From Streptomyces sp. NBC_00341 (lineage in GTDB: Bacteria > Actinomycetota > Actinomycetes > Streptomycetales > Streptomycetaceae), in contig NZ_CP108002.1 of the NCBI RefSeq assembly GCF_041435055.1, positions 5,270,001 through 5,334,000 on the forward strand: a stretch of 64,000 nucleotides of DNA, read 5' to 3'. The notes under the pieces are model-generated. The model ran no database searches and had not been told where the DNA came from. It saw only the letters and a list, made by a program, of their open reading frames with translations. The translations under genes were made by a program, and so were the position numbers. Each line of letters begins with the position of its first letter. Within the stretch, counting starts at the first letter, position 1. Shown piece after piece: positions 53,031 to 61,778 of the stretch.

Positions 53031-53837
53031 TCAGCCGAAGAGCCGCTCCAGGACGACCGCGACCCCGTCGTCCTCGTGGGACAGGGTCACCTCGTCCGCC
53101 GCGGCCCGCAGGAGCGGATGCGCGTTGGCCATCGCCACCCCGTACCCGCAACTGCGGAACATCGGGAGGTCGTTCGGCATGTCACCGAAGGCGATGGCGG
53201 TTGCCGGGTCCAGCCCCAGGTGCTCGGCGACGAGCGCGATCCCGGCGCCCTTGTCGATGCCGTACGGCTGGAGCTCGACCGTGCCCGGCCCGGACAGCGT
53301 GACGGTCGCCAGATCCCCGACGGCCGCGTGCGCCGCGGCGGCCAGGGCGTCGTCGTCCAGCTCCGGATGGCGGATCAGCACCTTGATGACCGGAGCGGCC
53401 CACAACTCGTCGCGGTGGAGCGTCCGGCGGGCCGTCAGCGGGGGGTTCGGCATGAGGAAGCCCGGCTCGATCAGGGTCTCGCCGTCGACCCCGTCCTGGT
53501 CCACCGCGGCGAAGACCTGCCCCACCTGGGCCTCTATCTTGCCGAGCGCGGTGGCCGCCGCCTCCCGGTCCAGGGCGACCGCATGGATCATGCGTCCGGC
53601 CCCGGCGTCGTACACCTGCGTTCCCTGCCCGCAGACGGCGAGCCCCCGGTACCCGAGCGCGGCGAACAACTCCCGTACGCCGGGCACCGGTCGGCCGGTG
53701 GCCACCAGGTGGCGGGCCCCGGCGGCGGTGGCGAGGCCGAGCGCGGCACGGGTGCGGGGGCTCACGGTCGCGTCGCCGCGCAACAGGGTGCCGTCCAGGT
53801 CCGTGGCGACGAGGGCATAGGCGGGTGGGATAGGCAT
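53031..53837 (-). CDS. HAD-superfamily phosphatase (Cof type)
   Basis: 268 aa. Motif I VATDLDGTLLRGD (the DxDGT pair of Asp nucleophile and acid), motif II LVATGRP, Lys motif III in GIDKGAGIALVAEHLG, motif IV AIAFGDMPNDLPMFRSCG. The C2-type cap between motifs II and III places it in the Cof/YidA group that dephosphorylates sugar phosphates or flavin precursors. Substrate cannot be told. Confidence 0.93.
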   Translation of the reverse strand: MPIPPAYALVATDLDGTLLRGDATVSPRTRAALGLATAAGARHLVATGRPVPGVRELFAALGYRGLAVCGQGTQVYDAGAGRMIHAVALDREAAATALGKIEAQVGQVFAAVDQDGVDGETLIEPGFLMPNPPLTARRTLHRDELWAAPVIKVLIRHPELDDDALAAAAHAAVGDLATVTLSGPGTVELQPYGIDKGAGIALVAEHLGLDPATAIAFGDMPNDLPMFRSCGYGVAMANAHPLLRAAADEVTLSHEDDGVAVVLERLFG

Positions 53838-53904
53838 GGGGCGAGCGTATGCGGCCGGCGCCCGCCCCCGGCGCCCGGTCTGCGGCTCCAGCGGGAGGGC
53901 GCGG

Positions 53905-55104
53905 CTAGCGGGTGACGACCGCGCCGTCGTAGACGTTGTCCGGGGTGACGATCCCGGTGATCGCGCGGGCGAGCACCGTGGACGGCTCCTGGCCGTCGCG
54001 CTGGCTGTCCGTATTGATCATGATGACCAGGGTGGCCTTCTGCGACGGCAGGTAGACGGTCACGGTCTCGTACCCCGGGATCGATCCGTTGTGCCCGATC
54101 CAGCCGTTGGTCTCGAAGATCCCGAGGCCGTAGCCGGTACCGGGGAAGCCCGTCGGCAGCGTCCTGAGCCGCTGCGCCTGGGTCCCGGGGCTGAGCAGGG
54201 TGCCGGTGGCGACGGTCTTCGCCCAGCTGCGCAGATCGTGCAGGTCCGAGATCATCGCCCCGGCCGCCCAGGCCCAGCTGGGGTTCCAGTCCGTGGCGTC
54301 CGCGGTGTCGCCGCTGAGCGTCTGGTCGGTGTAGCCGTGCGGATGCGGCTCGGGGAACTCCGCCCCCTTCGGGAACAGCGTGTGGCGCAGGCGGGCGGGG
54401 CGCAGTACCCGCTGGTGGATGAAGTCGGCGAGCCGCTGCCCGCTGACCTTCTCGATCACCAGGCCGAGCAGGACGAGATTGGTGTTGGAGTACTCGAACT
54501 GGGCCCCCGGCGCAAACGTGTTCGCGTGTCTGAAGCCGTACGCCAGCGTCTCGCGCGGGGTGAAGGTGCGATGCGGGTCGCTCAGCAGGGCGTGGACGAA
54601 GTCGGGGTCGGACGTGTACGGGAACAGCCCGCTGCGCATCTCAGCCAGTTGGCGCAGCGTGATCCGGCGGCCGCCCGGTACGCCGTGGATGTATCGGGAG
54701 ATGGGGTCGTCCAGCCCGATCCGGTGGTCGTCCACGAGTTCGAGCAGGGCGGTGACGGTGAAGGTCTTGGTCTCGCTGCCGATCCGGAAGAAGGAGTCGG
54801 CGGCCATCGGCTTCCCGGTGGCGGTGTCGGCCGTACCGCTCGCGCGGACGTAGCTGCCCCTGCCCGGCATCCACAGTCCGACGACGGCGCCGGGGATGCC
54901 CGCCTGCTCGCGGACGTCCGCGATGGTTCTGTCCAGCCGGGCGGTGAGCGCGGGGCCGAGGCCGCCGGGCCGGCAGTCTGCCCTGTGGTGGCAGGCGGTG
55001 CCCGCAGCCTGGACGGCGGGAGTGGTGAACGCCGTCACCGGGGCCAGTGCGGACGCCACGAGCAGGGCTGCGGCGAGCAGACGGCGGGAGGGGGTACGTC
55101 GCAT
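53905..55104 (-). CDS. Secreted serine hydrolase (R61 DD-peptidase/class C beta-lactamase fold)
   Basis: 399 aa from ATG 55104. Signal peptide: RRTPSRRLLAAALLVASALA with cleavage near VQA-AG (about 33). Catalytic SxxK is SETK (Ser110, Lys113), the YxN motif is Tyr205-Ser-Asn207, and HNGS near 345 replaces KTG as in the Streptomyces R61 carboxypeptidase family. It most likely trims D-Ala-D-Ala in the cell wall or is a related esterase. The cysteine pair at 38 and 44 near the mature N-terminus may form a disulfide. Confidence 0.9.
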   Translation of the reverse strand: MRRTPSRRLLAAALLVASALAPVTAFTTPAVQAAGTACHHRADCRPGGLGPALTARLDRTIADVREQAGIPGAVVGLWMPGRGSYVRASGTADTATGKPMAADSFFRIGSETKTFTVTALLELVDDHRIGLDDPISRYIHGVPGGRRITLRQLAEMRSGLFPYTSDPDFVHALLSDPHRTFTPRETLAYGFRHANTFAPGAQFEYSNTNLVLLGLVIEKVSGQRLADFIHQRVLRPARLRHTLFPKGAEFPEPHPHGYTDQTLSGDTADATDWNPSWAWAAGAMISDLHDLRSWAKTVATGTLLSPGTQAQRLRTLPTGFPGTGYGLGIFETNGWIGHNGSIPGYETVTVYLPSQKATLVIMINTDSQRDGQEPSTVLARAITGIVTPDNVYDGAVVTR

Positions 55105-55243
55105 GCGGGGGCACCTCTTCGTGCGGAGGGAGGCGGACGGCATGAACATCACCACCCCGGCCCGCGGCGCAGACCCGATTCCCCTCCGGGTGGGGAGGAG
55201 TCCACTCATTTGGCGCCCGGCCGACGCCCCCGCCCGCTCGCGG

Positions 55244-55693
55244 TCACTGCACGCAGAACTCGTTCTCCTCCGGGTCGGTCATGACAGTCCACGTCCCGCC
55301 CGGTTCCGCGACCTCGCGGAGCACCTTCGCGCCCAGCCGCTCCAGGCGGGCCACCTCCGCGTCTCGGCGGTCCGGTCCGGCGTGCACGTCCAGGTGGAGG
55401 CGGTTCTTCACCGTCTTGGGCTCGGGGACGCGCTGGAACAGCAGACGGCGACCGCGGCCCGTGCCGCTCTCCGCCTCGTACGGGTCGTCCGGGTGCCGGG
55501 CCGCCGCCAGGTCGAGCCAGGCCTTGCGGCCGTGCGCGGTCGTCGTGATCGCTTCCGGTACGGCGCCGAGGCCCAGGAGGCGTTCCACCAGGGGGCTGTT
55601 GTCCTCGATCTCGTAGCCGAGGGCGGCGGCCCAGAAACCGGCCTGGGCGTGCGGGTCCGCGGCGTCGATGACGATCTTCCAGTCAAGGGGCAT
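55244..55693 (-). CDS. VOC-superfamily (glyoxalase-like) protein
   Basis: 149 aa: two-module beta-alpha-beta-beta-beta fold. VIDAADPHAQAGFWAAALGY is the usual first strand and helix (DPxxxAxFWAxALGY), and NRLHLDVHAGPDRRDAEVAR with PEENEFCVQ at the C-terminus gives the metal-site positions H and E. Typical of small actinobacterial proteins of unknown substrate, some conferring resistance to bleomycin-type drugs. Confidence 0.87.
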   Translation of the reverse strand: MPLDWKIVIDAADPHAQAGFWAAALGYEIEDNSPLVERLLGLGAVPEAITTTAHGRKAWLDLAAARHPDDPYEAESGTGRGRRLLFQRVPEPKTVKNRLHLDVHAGPDRRDAEVARLERLGAKVLREVAEPGGTWTVMTDPEENEFCVQ

Positions 55694-55758
55694 GGCGCCA
55701 TTCTGGTGCAGCCGGGCCCGCCCCGTGGTCGAATCGGTGTTCGGGCGTGGCGGAGTCG

Positions 55759-56418
55759 TCAGCCCGGCCGGACCGACGCCAGCCGGGCGAAGGCGACCAC
55801 GTTGGACTGGTAGCCGCCGGCGCTGCGGTCGTAGGCGCCGCCGCAGGTGAGCAGGCGGAGTTGGGCGTCGTTCGTCGGGCCGTAGACGCGGGTGCTGGGG
55901 AAGTCGCGCTTCTCGTACTCCTGGACCGCGTAGACGCGGAACGTCGCGATCCGGCGGTCCGCGCGGCGGACCTCCACGGCGGACCCGAGCGGCAGCGCGT
56001 CGAGTCCGGCGAAGGCGGCCGGGCCGGTCGCGGTGTCGACGTGGGCCACCACGATCGCGTTGCCCGGGGAGCCCGGCGGCACCCCGTCCCGGTACCAGCC
56101 GGCCAGGTTGCGGTCCGCCGGATCGGGCACGCCGAGCTTGCCCCGGCTGTCCAGGGTCAGGCCCACCAGGGGTGCGCTGACCCGGAGTCCGGGGATGTCG
56201 ATGCGGACGGGGCGGGCGCCGGGGAGCGCGGTCGGCAGGGGAGCCGCCGCCGTGGGTGCGGGGCCGGACCGGGGGGCGGTCCCGCCGCCGGGCTCCGCGA
56301 GGGGGGAGCCCAGCAGCAGGACGAGCGCCGCCGCGGCGGCCGGGACCAGCCCGGCCGCCCGGGTCAGGCGCGGGAACGGTGCTCGGGGCAGCCGTTCCCG
56401 CAGGATGCGGGGGCTCAA
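55759..56418 (-). CDS. Class F sortase
   Basis: 219 aa from TTG 56418, overlapping the stop of the upstream surface-protein gene. N-terminal hydrophobic anchor (residues 20-39), Pro/Ala-rich linker, then the sortase barrel: PVRIDIPGLRVSAPLVGLTL, catalytic His126 in VVAHVDTA, catalytic Cys192 in LRLLTCGGAYDR, with Arg198 the probable third residue. Class F enzymes anchor or cross-link exported proteins at the actinobacterial surface. The co-transcribed 488-aa protein is the natural candidate substrate. Confidence 0.9.
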   Translation of the reverse strand: MSPRILRERLPRAPFPRLTRAAGLVPAAAAALVLLLGSPLAEPGGGTAPRSGPAPTAAAPLPTALPGARPVRIDIPGLRVSAPLVGLTLDSRGKLGVPDPADRNLAGWYRDGVPPGSPGNAIVVAHVDTATGPAAFAGLDALPLGSAVEVRRADRRIATFRVYAVQEYEKRDFPSTRVYGPTNDAQLRLLTCGGAYDRSAGGYQSNVVAFARLASVRPG

Positions 56419-57881
56419 CCGCGTCGGCGCCGAGCCGCGCGGAGCCCGTGGACCGAGGCGGCGACGGCTGCCAGCAGCCCGGCCGCGCCGATCGCCAGGC
56501 CGGGGACGGAGAGGCCGTTGGAGCCGGTGCCGGAGCCGGTCAGGGCGGTGGAGCCGTCACCGGCGTCGACCGGGCCGCTCGGCAGGGGTGCGCCACCGTG
56601 GCCGCCGCCCCAGTGGCCGTTTCCGTGGCCGTTGCCGTGACCGCCGCCGGGCGGGGTGGGCCTGGGGTGGTGGGGGTGGCTGGGGGACGGTGACGGGCTG
56701 GGGCGCGTGCCGGCGGAGGTGATCCGGCTGTGGTCCGTGGCGCTCACGCCCGTGCGCACCGGGCCGTCGGTGCCGTCGACGGTGACGGTCAGCTCGGTCG
56801 TCACGTCGAGCCGCCCGGCCGGCGCGCCCTCGGCCGCGGCCAGGGTGAACGCGGCCCCGGCCTTTCCGCCCGGTTCCAGCGTGCCGCCCGCCCGGAGGTT
56901 GGTCCGCAGTTCGCCGGTGAGCGACCCGTCCGTCTCCTGGGTCAGCGGGACCGCGGAGCCCTCGGACATGACGGTCAGCTGGTCCGGCTTCAGACCGGCC
57001 GGGCCCTTGAGCGTCAGACGCGTGCCGATGCCCTGGTACTCGGGGCCGTCCGCCGGATCGGTGTAGGAGACGTCGGCCGGCCGGGGGCCGTCGCCCGCCT
57101 TGATCCGCTCCGGGACGGTGAGCGCCGCCGACGCCCGGCCGGTGACGGCGAAGTCCCAGGTGGTGCCCTGGGCGGTGATGTTGTCGACGTAGGTGTTCAG
57201 CGTGCCGTTCGGGTCACCGAGCCGGCCGATGTTGGCGATCACCCCGTACGCCCCCTCGCACGCCGTGACGAAGTGCGACAGCGGGGCGTCCCCGCCCGCC
57301 GGGATGCCCGCCACGGCGCGCGAGGTCCGCATCACGGAGTCGTCGGTGAGCCGGTACTTCTGCCAGGTGTCCGGCTTCAGTGCCGCGCCCTGCGCGTCGG
57401 TGTTGTTGCCGGGTTCGAACGACAGGGTGGTGAAGCCCCCGCAGGACGCCGGGAACTGCAGGTTGGCGCCGATATCGGTGACGCTGGAGCCCTCCGACGC
57501 CGTGTACGCCCAGTACGAGACGCCCGCGTCCAGCAGCGGCCGCATCGGCACCGGTGTCCACGTCGCGTTGAAGTAGTGCGCGGCCTGGGCCTGTTGCCCG
57601 GCCGCGATGGCGAGGCGCAGGCTGCCGTTCAGGTGGACCGGGTCGGGCTTCGGCGAGATCTCCTGGACCCCCGGCTCCCGGTCCGGGGTCGTCTCCTGGA
57701 GGCGGAGCCAGGGACCGGCGGGGCCGAGCCCGTCCTGATGAACGGTCCGCACGGTGTCGTCCGCGACTGCGGTGGGAGCGATTCCGCAGGCGAGGACGGA
57801 CACGGCGGACAGGGCGGCGGTGGCGGTCGCGGTGCGCAGGAGCGTGCGGGACGTCCCGGGAGCGCGCAGGAGTCGGGTCAT
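56415..57881 (-). CDS. Exported surface protein with C-terminal membrane anchor, sortase partner
   Basis: 488 aa from ATG 57881; no clear ribosome-binding site. Signal peptide LLRTATATAALSAVSVLACGIAP, with Cys at about 32. The middle is a predicted beta-rich ectodomain (LQFPASCGGFTTLSFEPGNN), followed by a Ser-Pro and His/Gly-rich low-complexity spacer (HPHHPRPTPPGGGHGNGHGN, residues ~400-430). C-terminus: LTGSGTGSNGLSVPGLAIGA, a hydrophobic helix and RAARRRRG. This is a sorting-signal layout, but the motif before the helix is not LPxTG. Function unknown. Confidence 0.8.
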   Translation of the reverse strand: MTRLLRAPGTSRTLLRTATATAALSAVSVLACGIAPTAVADDTVRTVHQDGLGPAGPWLRLQETTPDREPGVQEISPKPDPVHLNGSLRLAIAAGQQAQAAHYFNATWTPVPMRPLLDAGVSYWAYTASEGSSVTDIGANLQFPASCGGFTTLSFEPGNNTDAQGAALKPDTWQKYRLTDDSVMRTSRAVAGIPAGGDAPLSHFVTACEGAYGVIANIGRLGDPNGTLNTYVDNITAQGTTWDFAVTGRASAALTVPERIKAGDGPRPADVSYTDPADGPEYQGIGTRLTLKGPAGLKPDQLTVMSEGSAVPLTQETDGSLTGELRTNLRAGGTLEPGGKAGAAFTLAAAEGAPAGRLDVTTELTVTVDGTDGPVRTGVSATDHSRITSAGTRPSPSPSPSHPHHPRPTPPGGGHGNGHGNGHWGGGHGGAPLPSGPVDAGDGSTALTGSGTGSNGLSVPGLAIGAAGLLAAVAASVHGLRAARRRRG

Positions 57882-57939
57882 AAGATGTGAGGAAAATATA
57901 AGCAGCGGGTCATCAGGGGGATGACCCGCTGCGACGCGC

Positions 57940-59547
57940 TCAAGCTCGCTCCAATGCCCCACCCCTCAGGTACGCGGCGACGGCCCGGTGGTCCCCGTCC
58001 GGGGCGATCAGCCCCACGTGGTTGTCCGGGCGGATCAGTACCAGGACGTCCTCGTCCGGCCCGATGCCGTACGCCGAGCGGGCCCGGCCGGCGTCGTCGG
58101 CCAGCGCGCCGTGCGAAGCGCCCCCGGCGGCGGCCCCGTTCGCCTCCGCCACCACTCCGTTCACCACTCCGTTCGCCCCGGTCACCGCGTACGCCCGCAG
58201 TTCGCCGTCGTGTGCCGAGGCCGCCGCCCGCAGGGCCTGGGCGGTGCCGGGGCCGAAGCCGAGCAGGGTGAAGTGCGGTCCGGCGAAGGCCTCGAACAGC
58301 CGGCGGGGAGCTCCGGTGGCGGCGTCGGTGCAGGGCGCGTCCGGCGCGCGGTCGCCCGCGCGCAGCCGGGCGGTGGAGCCCCCGTGCGCCAGGGAGCTCC
58401 AGTGGTAGCCGTCACCCAGGCCGTAGGTCTGCGGGGTGATCGCCGAGTCCAGGCCGCCGCCCGGCTCCTTGATCGCCTCCAGCGTGGCCCGCAGCCGTTC
58501 CGCGGTGATGTCCAGGGTCCTGGCGGCGATCGGCAGCCGCTCCTCCTCGTAGGTGTCCAGCAGTTCGGGCGGCGCCTGCCCGGTGGCGGTCCTGGCGAGC
58601 TTCCAGCCCAGGTTGTACGCGTCCTGGATGCCGGTGTTCATGCCCAGGCCGCCCGCGATGGAGTGCACGTGCGCGGCATCCCCGGCCAGGAACACCCGGC
58701 CCACCCGGTAGCGGTCCGCCAGACGCTCGTTGAACCGGTAGGAGGAGAGGAGCGTGGCCCGCGTGAGGAGTTCGCCGGGCAGCCGGGCGTGCTTGGCGAA
58801 GAGCCGTTGGAAGCCGGCCGGCGACGGGGGTAGGGGGCGGCCTGCGGCGTCCGTCTCGGGGGAGGCCTGGAACCACCAGCCGGAGCGGGTGCCGGGGATC
58901 GGGCAGAGCATCACGCCGCCGTCCTCGTCGAACCACTGGTGCCACATGCCCCGGTCAGGGCCCGTCACCTCGACGTCGCCGCAGACCATCGTCTGTTCCT
59001 CGTCCGTGCTGCCCTCGAACGGGACGCCGAGGAGCTTGCGCACCGCGCTGTGGCCGCCGTCGCAGCCCACCACGTACCGGGCCGCGATCTCCCGGCCGCC
59101 GGTCAGGGACGCCGTCACGGTGTCGTCGTCCTGGGTCAGCCCCGTGAGCTCGGCGTCGAGTTCGACCCGTACGCCGCACTCCGCGAGCCGGGCGCGCAGG
59201 ATCTCCTCCAGCCGCCATTGGGCGATCAGCCAGGGCCGCTCGAAGGGGGCGTCCGGTGTCGGGCGGGCCGCCGCGTACGGGTCGGTGTCCGCGATCACCT
59301 CTCCGGCGCGGTACTTGCGCATCGGCAGCGGCGCCGATCCGGCGGCCAGCACCTGATCGATGACGCCGAGGTCCTCAAGGACCTCCAGTGAGCGCGGGTT
59401 GGGGCCCTTGGCCCGCGAACTGCGCGGGAACTGCGGGGACTTGTCGATGATCCGGATGCCGATGTCCCGCCGGGCCAGATCGATGGCCAGGGTCAGGCCG
59501 GTCGGCCCGGATCCCACGATCAGCACGGTGCTCGTGGACTTGGGCAT
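57940..59547 (-). CDS. FAD-dependent aromatic hydroxylase (PheA/TfdB type)
   Basis: 535 aa from ATG 59547 with GAGGAG six bases before it. VLIVGSGPTGLTLAIDLARR (8-27) is the FAD Rossmann motif; VVGCDGGHSAVRKLLG is the DG motif and VFLAGDAAHVHSIAGGLGMN the GD motif. The last ~150 residues form a thioredoxin-like C-terminal domain, as in phenol hydroxylase and polyketide-tailoring oxygenases. A Gly/Ala-rich insertion (NGVVNGVVAEANGAAAGGAS) lies in it. Upstream AACCAAGT direct repeats may control it. Confidence 0.9.
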   Translation of the reverse strand: MPKSTSTVLIVGSGPTGLTLAIDLARRDIGIRIIDKSPQFPRSSRAKGPNPRSLEVLEDLGVIDQVLAAGSAPLPMRKYRAGEVIADTDPYAAARPTPDAPFERPWLIAQWRLEEILRARLAECGVRVELDAELTGLTQDDDTVTASLTGGREIAARYVVGCDGGHSAVRKLLGVPFEGSTDEEQTMVCGDVEVTGPDRGMWHQWFDEDGGVMLCPIPGTRSGWWFQASPETDAAGRPLPPSPAGFQRLFAKHARLPGELLTRATLLSSYRFNERLADRYRVGRVFLAGDAAHVHSIAGGLGMNTGIQDAYNLGWKLARTATGQAPPELLDTYEEERLPIAARTLDITAERLRATLEAIKEPGGGLDSAITPQTYGLGDGYHWSSLAHGGSTARLRAGDRAPDAPCTDAATGAPRRLFEAFAGPHFTLLGFGPGTAQALRAAASAHDGELRAYAVTGANGVVNGVVAEANGAAAGGASHGALADDAGRARSAYGIGPDEDVLVLIRPDNHVGLIAPDGDHRAVAAYLRGGALERA

Positions 59548-59591
59548 GCGCACTCCTCGGTTGCCGTTTCCGTTGGGCTCCATGGAAACGT

Positions 59592-59618
59592 AACCAAGTT
59601 AAAAAAGCAACCAAGTAA
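59592..59618. promoter_or_regulatory. AACCAAGT direct repeats, 17-bp period
   Basis: AACCAAGTTA at 59592-59601 and AACCAAGTAA at 59609-59618, with an A-run between, in an unusually A+T-rich patch between the flavoprotein gene (start 59547) and rarD (stop 59622). On the minus strand they read TTACTTGGTT and TAACTTGGTT, 45-71 bases before the hydroxylase start. Probably a promoter/operator for that gene; regulator unknown. Confidence 0.5.
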
Positions 59619-59621
59619 CGA

Positions 59622-60647
59622 TTATGGGATACGGGTCATGGCGTCGGGGTCGTCACCGCGGACGAGTGCGGACGGGGACGGGGACGGGGCGGAACCGGAA
59701 CCGTCCGGGGCGGGCCTCGCCTGCTTCGCCGCCGCCTCCCGCGCGGCCAGCGCCCGCACCCTCGTACGCCGCGACGTCCGCAGCGCGTCCCAGGTCAGCA
59801 GGGTGAGCGCCACCCAGACGAGGCCGAATCCGGCCCACCGCTCGGGCGGCATCGCCTCGTGGAAGTACACGATTCCCAGGATGAACTGGAAGACCGGCGC
59901 CAGGTACTGCAGCAGGCCGAGCGTCGAGAGGGGTACGCGGATCGCCGCCGCCCCGAACAGGATCAGCGGTCCCGCCGTCACCACTCCGGTCGAGGCGAGC
60001 AGCGCGCCGTGGCCGATGCCCCCGGAGAGGAACGTCGACTCGCCCCGCGCGCCCAGCCACAGCAGGTAGCCGAGCGCGGGCACGAACACCACCGCCGTCT
60101 CGGCCGCGAGCGACTCCAGGCCGCCCATGTTGACCTTCTTCTTCATCAGGCCGTACGTCGCGAAGGAGAACGCCAGGACCAGCGAGATCCACGGCGGCTG
60201 CCCGTACCCGACCGCCAGGACGAGCACGGAGGCCACGCCCGTGCCGACCGCCACCCACTGCACGGGGCGCAGCCGTTCGCCCAGGAGCAGGACGCCCATG
60301 GCGATGGTGACCAGCGGGTTGATGAAGTAGCCGAGCGAGGCCTCGACGACGTGGCCGTGGTTCACGGACCAGATGTACAGGCCCCAGTTGATGCTTATCA
60401 CCACTGCGGCGACGGTGATCAGCGCCAGCTTCCGGGGCTGCCGCAGCAGTTCCCCGATCCAGGACCAGCGGCGCAGTGCGAGGAGTGCGATGCCGACGAC
60501 GCCGAGGGACCAGACCATGCGGTGGGCGAGGATCTCGACCGCGCCGGACGGCTTCAGCAGCGGCCAGAAGAGCGGGACCAGACCCCACAGTCCGTAGGCG
60601 GCGAATCCGGACAACAGCCCGGCCCGCTGTTCGTTCGTCCCCTTCAC
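59622..60647 (-). CDS. rarD: RarD-type EamA transporter
   Basis: 341 aa from GTG 60647. Ten hydrophobic helices in two EamA halves; AAYGLWGLVPLFWPLLKPSG and EILAHRMVWSLG are the RarD signatures, with SINWGLYIWSVNHGHVVEASLGYFINP in the middle of the first half and LGLLQYLAPVFQFILGI in the second. Named for chloramphenicol sensitivity in Pseudomonas; substrate is not established. The C-terminal ~45 residues are a hydrophilic Ala/Pro/Ser tail. Confidence 0.92.
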   Translation of the reverse strand: MKGTNEQRAGLLSGFAAYGLWGLVPLFWPLLKPSGAVEILAHRMVWSLGVVGIALLALRRWSWIGELLRQPRKLALITVAAVVISINWGLYIWSVNHGHVVEASLGYFINPLVTIAMGVLLLGERLRPVQWVAVGTGVASVLVLAVGYGQPPWISLVLAFSFATYGLMKKKVNMGGLESLAAETAVVFVPALGYLLWLGARGESTFLSGGIGHGALLASTGVVTAGPLILFGAAAIRVPLSTLGLLQYLAPVFQFILGIVYFHEAMPPERWAGFGLVWVALTLLTWDALRTSRRTRVRALAAREAAAKQARPAPDGSGSAPSPSPSALVRGDDPDAMTRIP

Positions 60648-60806
60648 GGGCCCTCCCGGCAGATGTGCGTCGACGCTTCGTCGGCCAGACGAAGGTAGCG
60701 CCGACCGGGCCCGGTGTCATTGCCGTATCGCCAGACGGTCATGACACCGGGCCCGGGGGCGCTGTCTTCCGCTCCTGCCGCCCGTTCCCGCTTGCCGGGG
60801 GATGGG

Positions 60807-61670
60807 CTACCGCTGGGCGGCTACCGCCTCCGTGACGGTGTCCGCGAGCGGGGTGGTCGGGCGGCCGATCAGCCGGGCCAGGTCGCCGCTGGTGCCGGCG
60901 AGGCGCCCGCGCCGTACCGCCTCGTCCACGTCCACCAGGATCGCGGCGAAGTCGGCCGGCAGACCGGCGCCGACCAGGATCTCCTGGTGCGCGGCGGCCG
61001 GGACGTCGTTGTGGACGATCTCCTGGCCGGAGGCCCTTGCCACCTCGGCGGCGTACTCGTCGAACGACCAGGCGACGTCGCCGCTCAGCTCGTAGGCCTT
61101 GTTCAGGTGGCCCTCGCCGGTCAGTACGGCGGCGGCCGCCGCGGCGTAGTCGGCCCGGGTGGCGGAGGCGATCCTGCCGTCGCCCGCGTTGGCCACGACG
61201 GCGCCGTGGGCCAGGACGGGGGCCAGGTTCGCCGTGTAGTTCTCGGTGTACCAGCCGTTGCGCAGGAAGGTGTACGGCAGGCCGGAGTCGAGGATCAGCT
61301 GCTCGGTCACCTTGTGCTCGTCGGCCAGCAGGAAGTCCGCGTCCGGGCCGGCCAGGATGCCGGTGTACGCGAGCTGCGCCACGCCCGCCGCCTTGGCCGC
61401 GTCGATGACGGCGGCGTGCTGCGCGACGCGGCTGCCGACCTCGCTGCCGGAGATCAGCAGGACCCGGTCACCGGCCCGGAAGGCGCCGTCCAGGGTCTCC
61501 GGCCGGCTGTAGTCCGCGATCCGGAGCTCGACGCCGAGGGCGGCGATCGCGGCGGCCTTCTCCTTGTTCCGGACGACGGCTGCGATCCCGGCGGCGGGCG
61601 TGGTGGTCAGCAGCTGGTCGATGACGAGGCGGCCGAGCTCCCCGGTGGCTCCGGTGACGACGATGCTCAT
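60807..61670 (-). CDS. NAD(P)H:quinone oxidoreductase, QorB/NmrA-like
   Basis: 287 aa. Rossmann GATGELGRLV (7-16) with an N-terminal strand SIVVTG, then VVRNKEKAAAIAALGVELRIA DY-type region for NADP, YTGILAGPDADFLLADEHKV (the Y in the TxxxYxxxK-equivalent position), and RNGWYTENYTANL, hallmarks of the QorB/YtfG family. It is divergent from an HxlR regulator with a single Cys, an arrangement like Corynebacterium qor2-qorR, so it probably detoxifies quinones under disulfide/quinone stress. Confidence 0.9.
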   Translation of the reverse strand: MSIVVTGATGELGRLVIDQLLTTTPAAGIAAVVRNKEKAAAIAALGVELRIADYSRPETLDGAFRAGDRVLLISGSEVGSRVAQHAAVIDAAKAAGVAQLAYTGILAGPDADFLLADEHKVTEQLILDSGLPYTFLRNGWYTENYTANLAPVLAHGAVVANAGDGRIASATRADYAAAAAAVLTGEGHLNKAYELSGDVAWSFDEYAAEVARASGQEIVHNDVPAAAHQEILVGAGLPADFAAILVDVDEAVRRGRLAGTSGDLARLIGRPTTPLADTVTEAVAAQR

Positions 61671-61748
61671 GGGTTTTGCTCCTCTTTAGGTGCTCATGTT
61701 CCGTTCGTTCGTTCTGCTACTCACCATAGAGATAGCGCTAACTAAAAG

Positions 61749-61775
61749 AAAGTACGCACTTTGAAGTAAGGTACT
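61749..61775. promoter_or_regulatory. Dyad operators between qorB-like and HxlR genes
   Basis: AAAGT-ACGC-ACTTT at 61749-61762 is a perfect dyad and AGTA-AGG-TACT at 61765-61775 a second one, both in the A+T-rich 108-bp gap. HxlR-type repressors bind such AGTAC-like sites; these lie 4-30 bases upstream of the hxlR-type start. Confidence 0.6.
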
Positions 61776-61778
61776 GGT

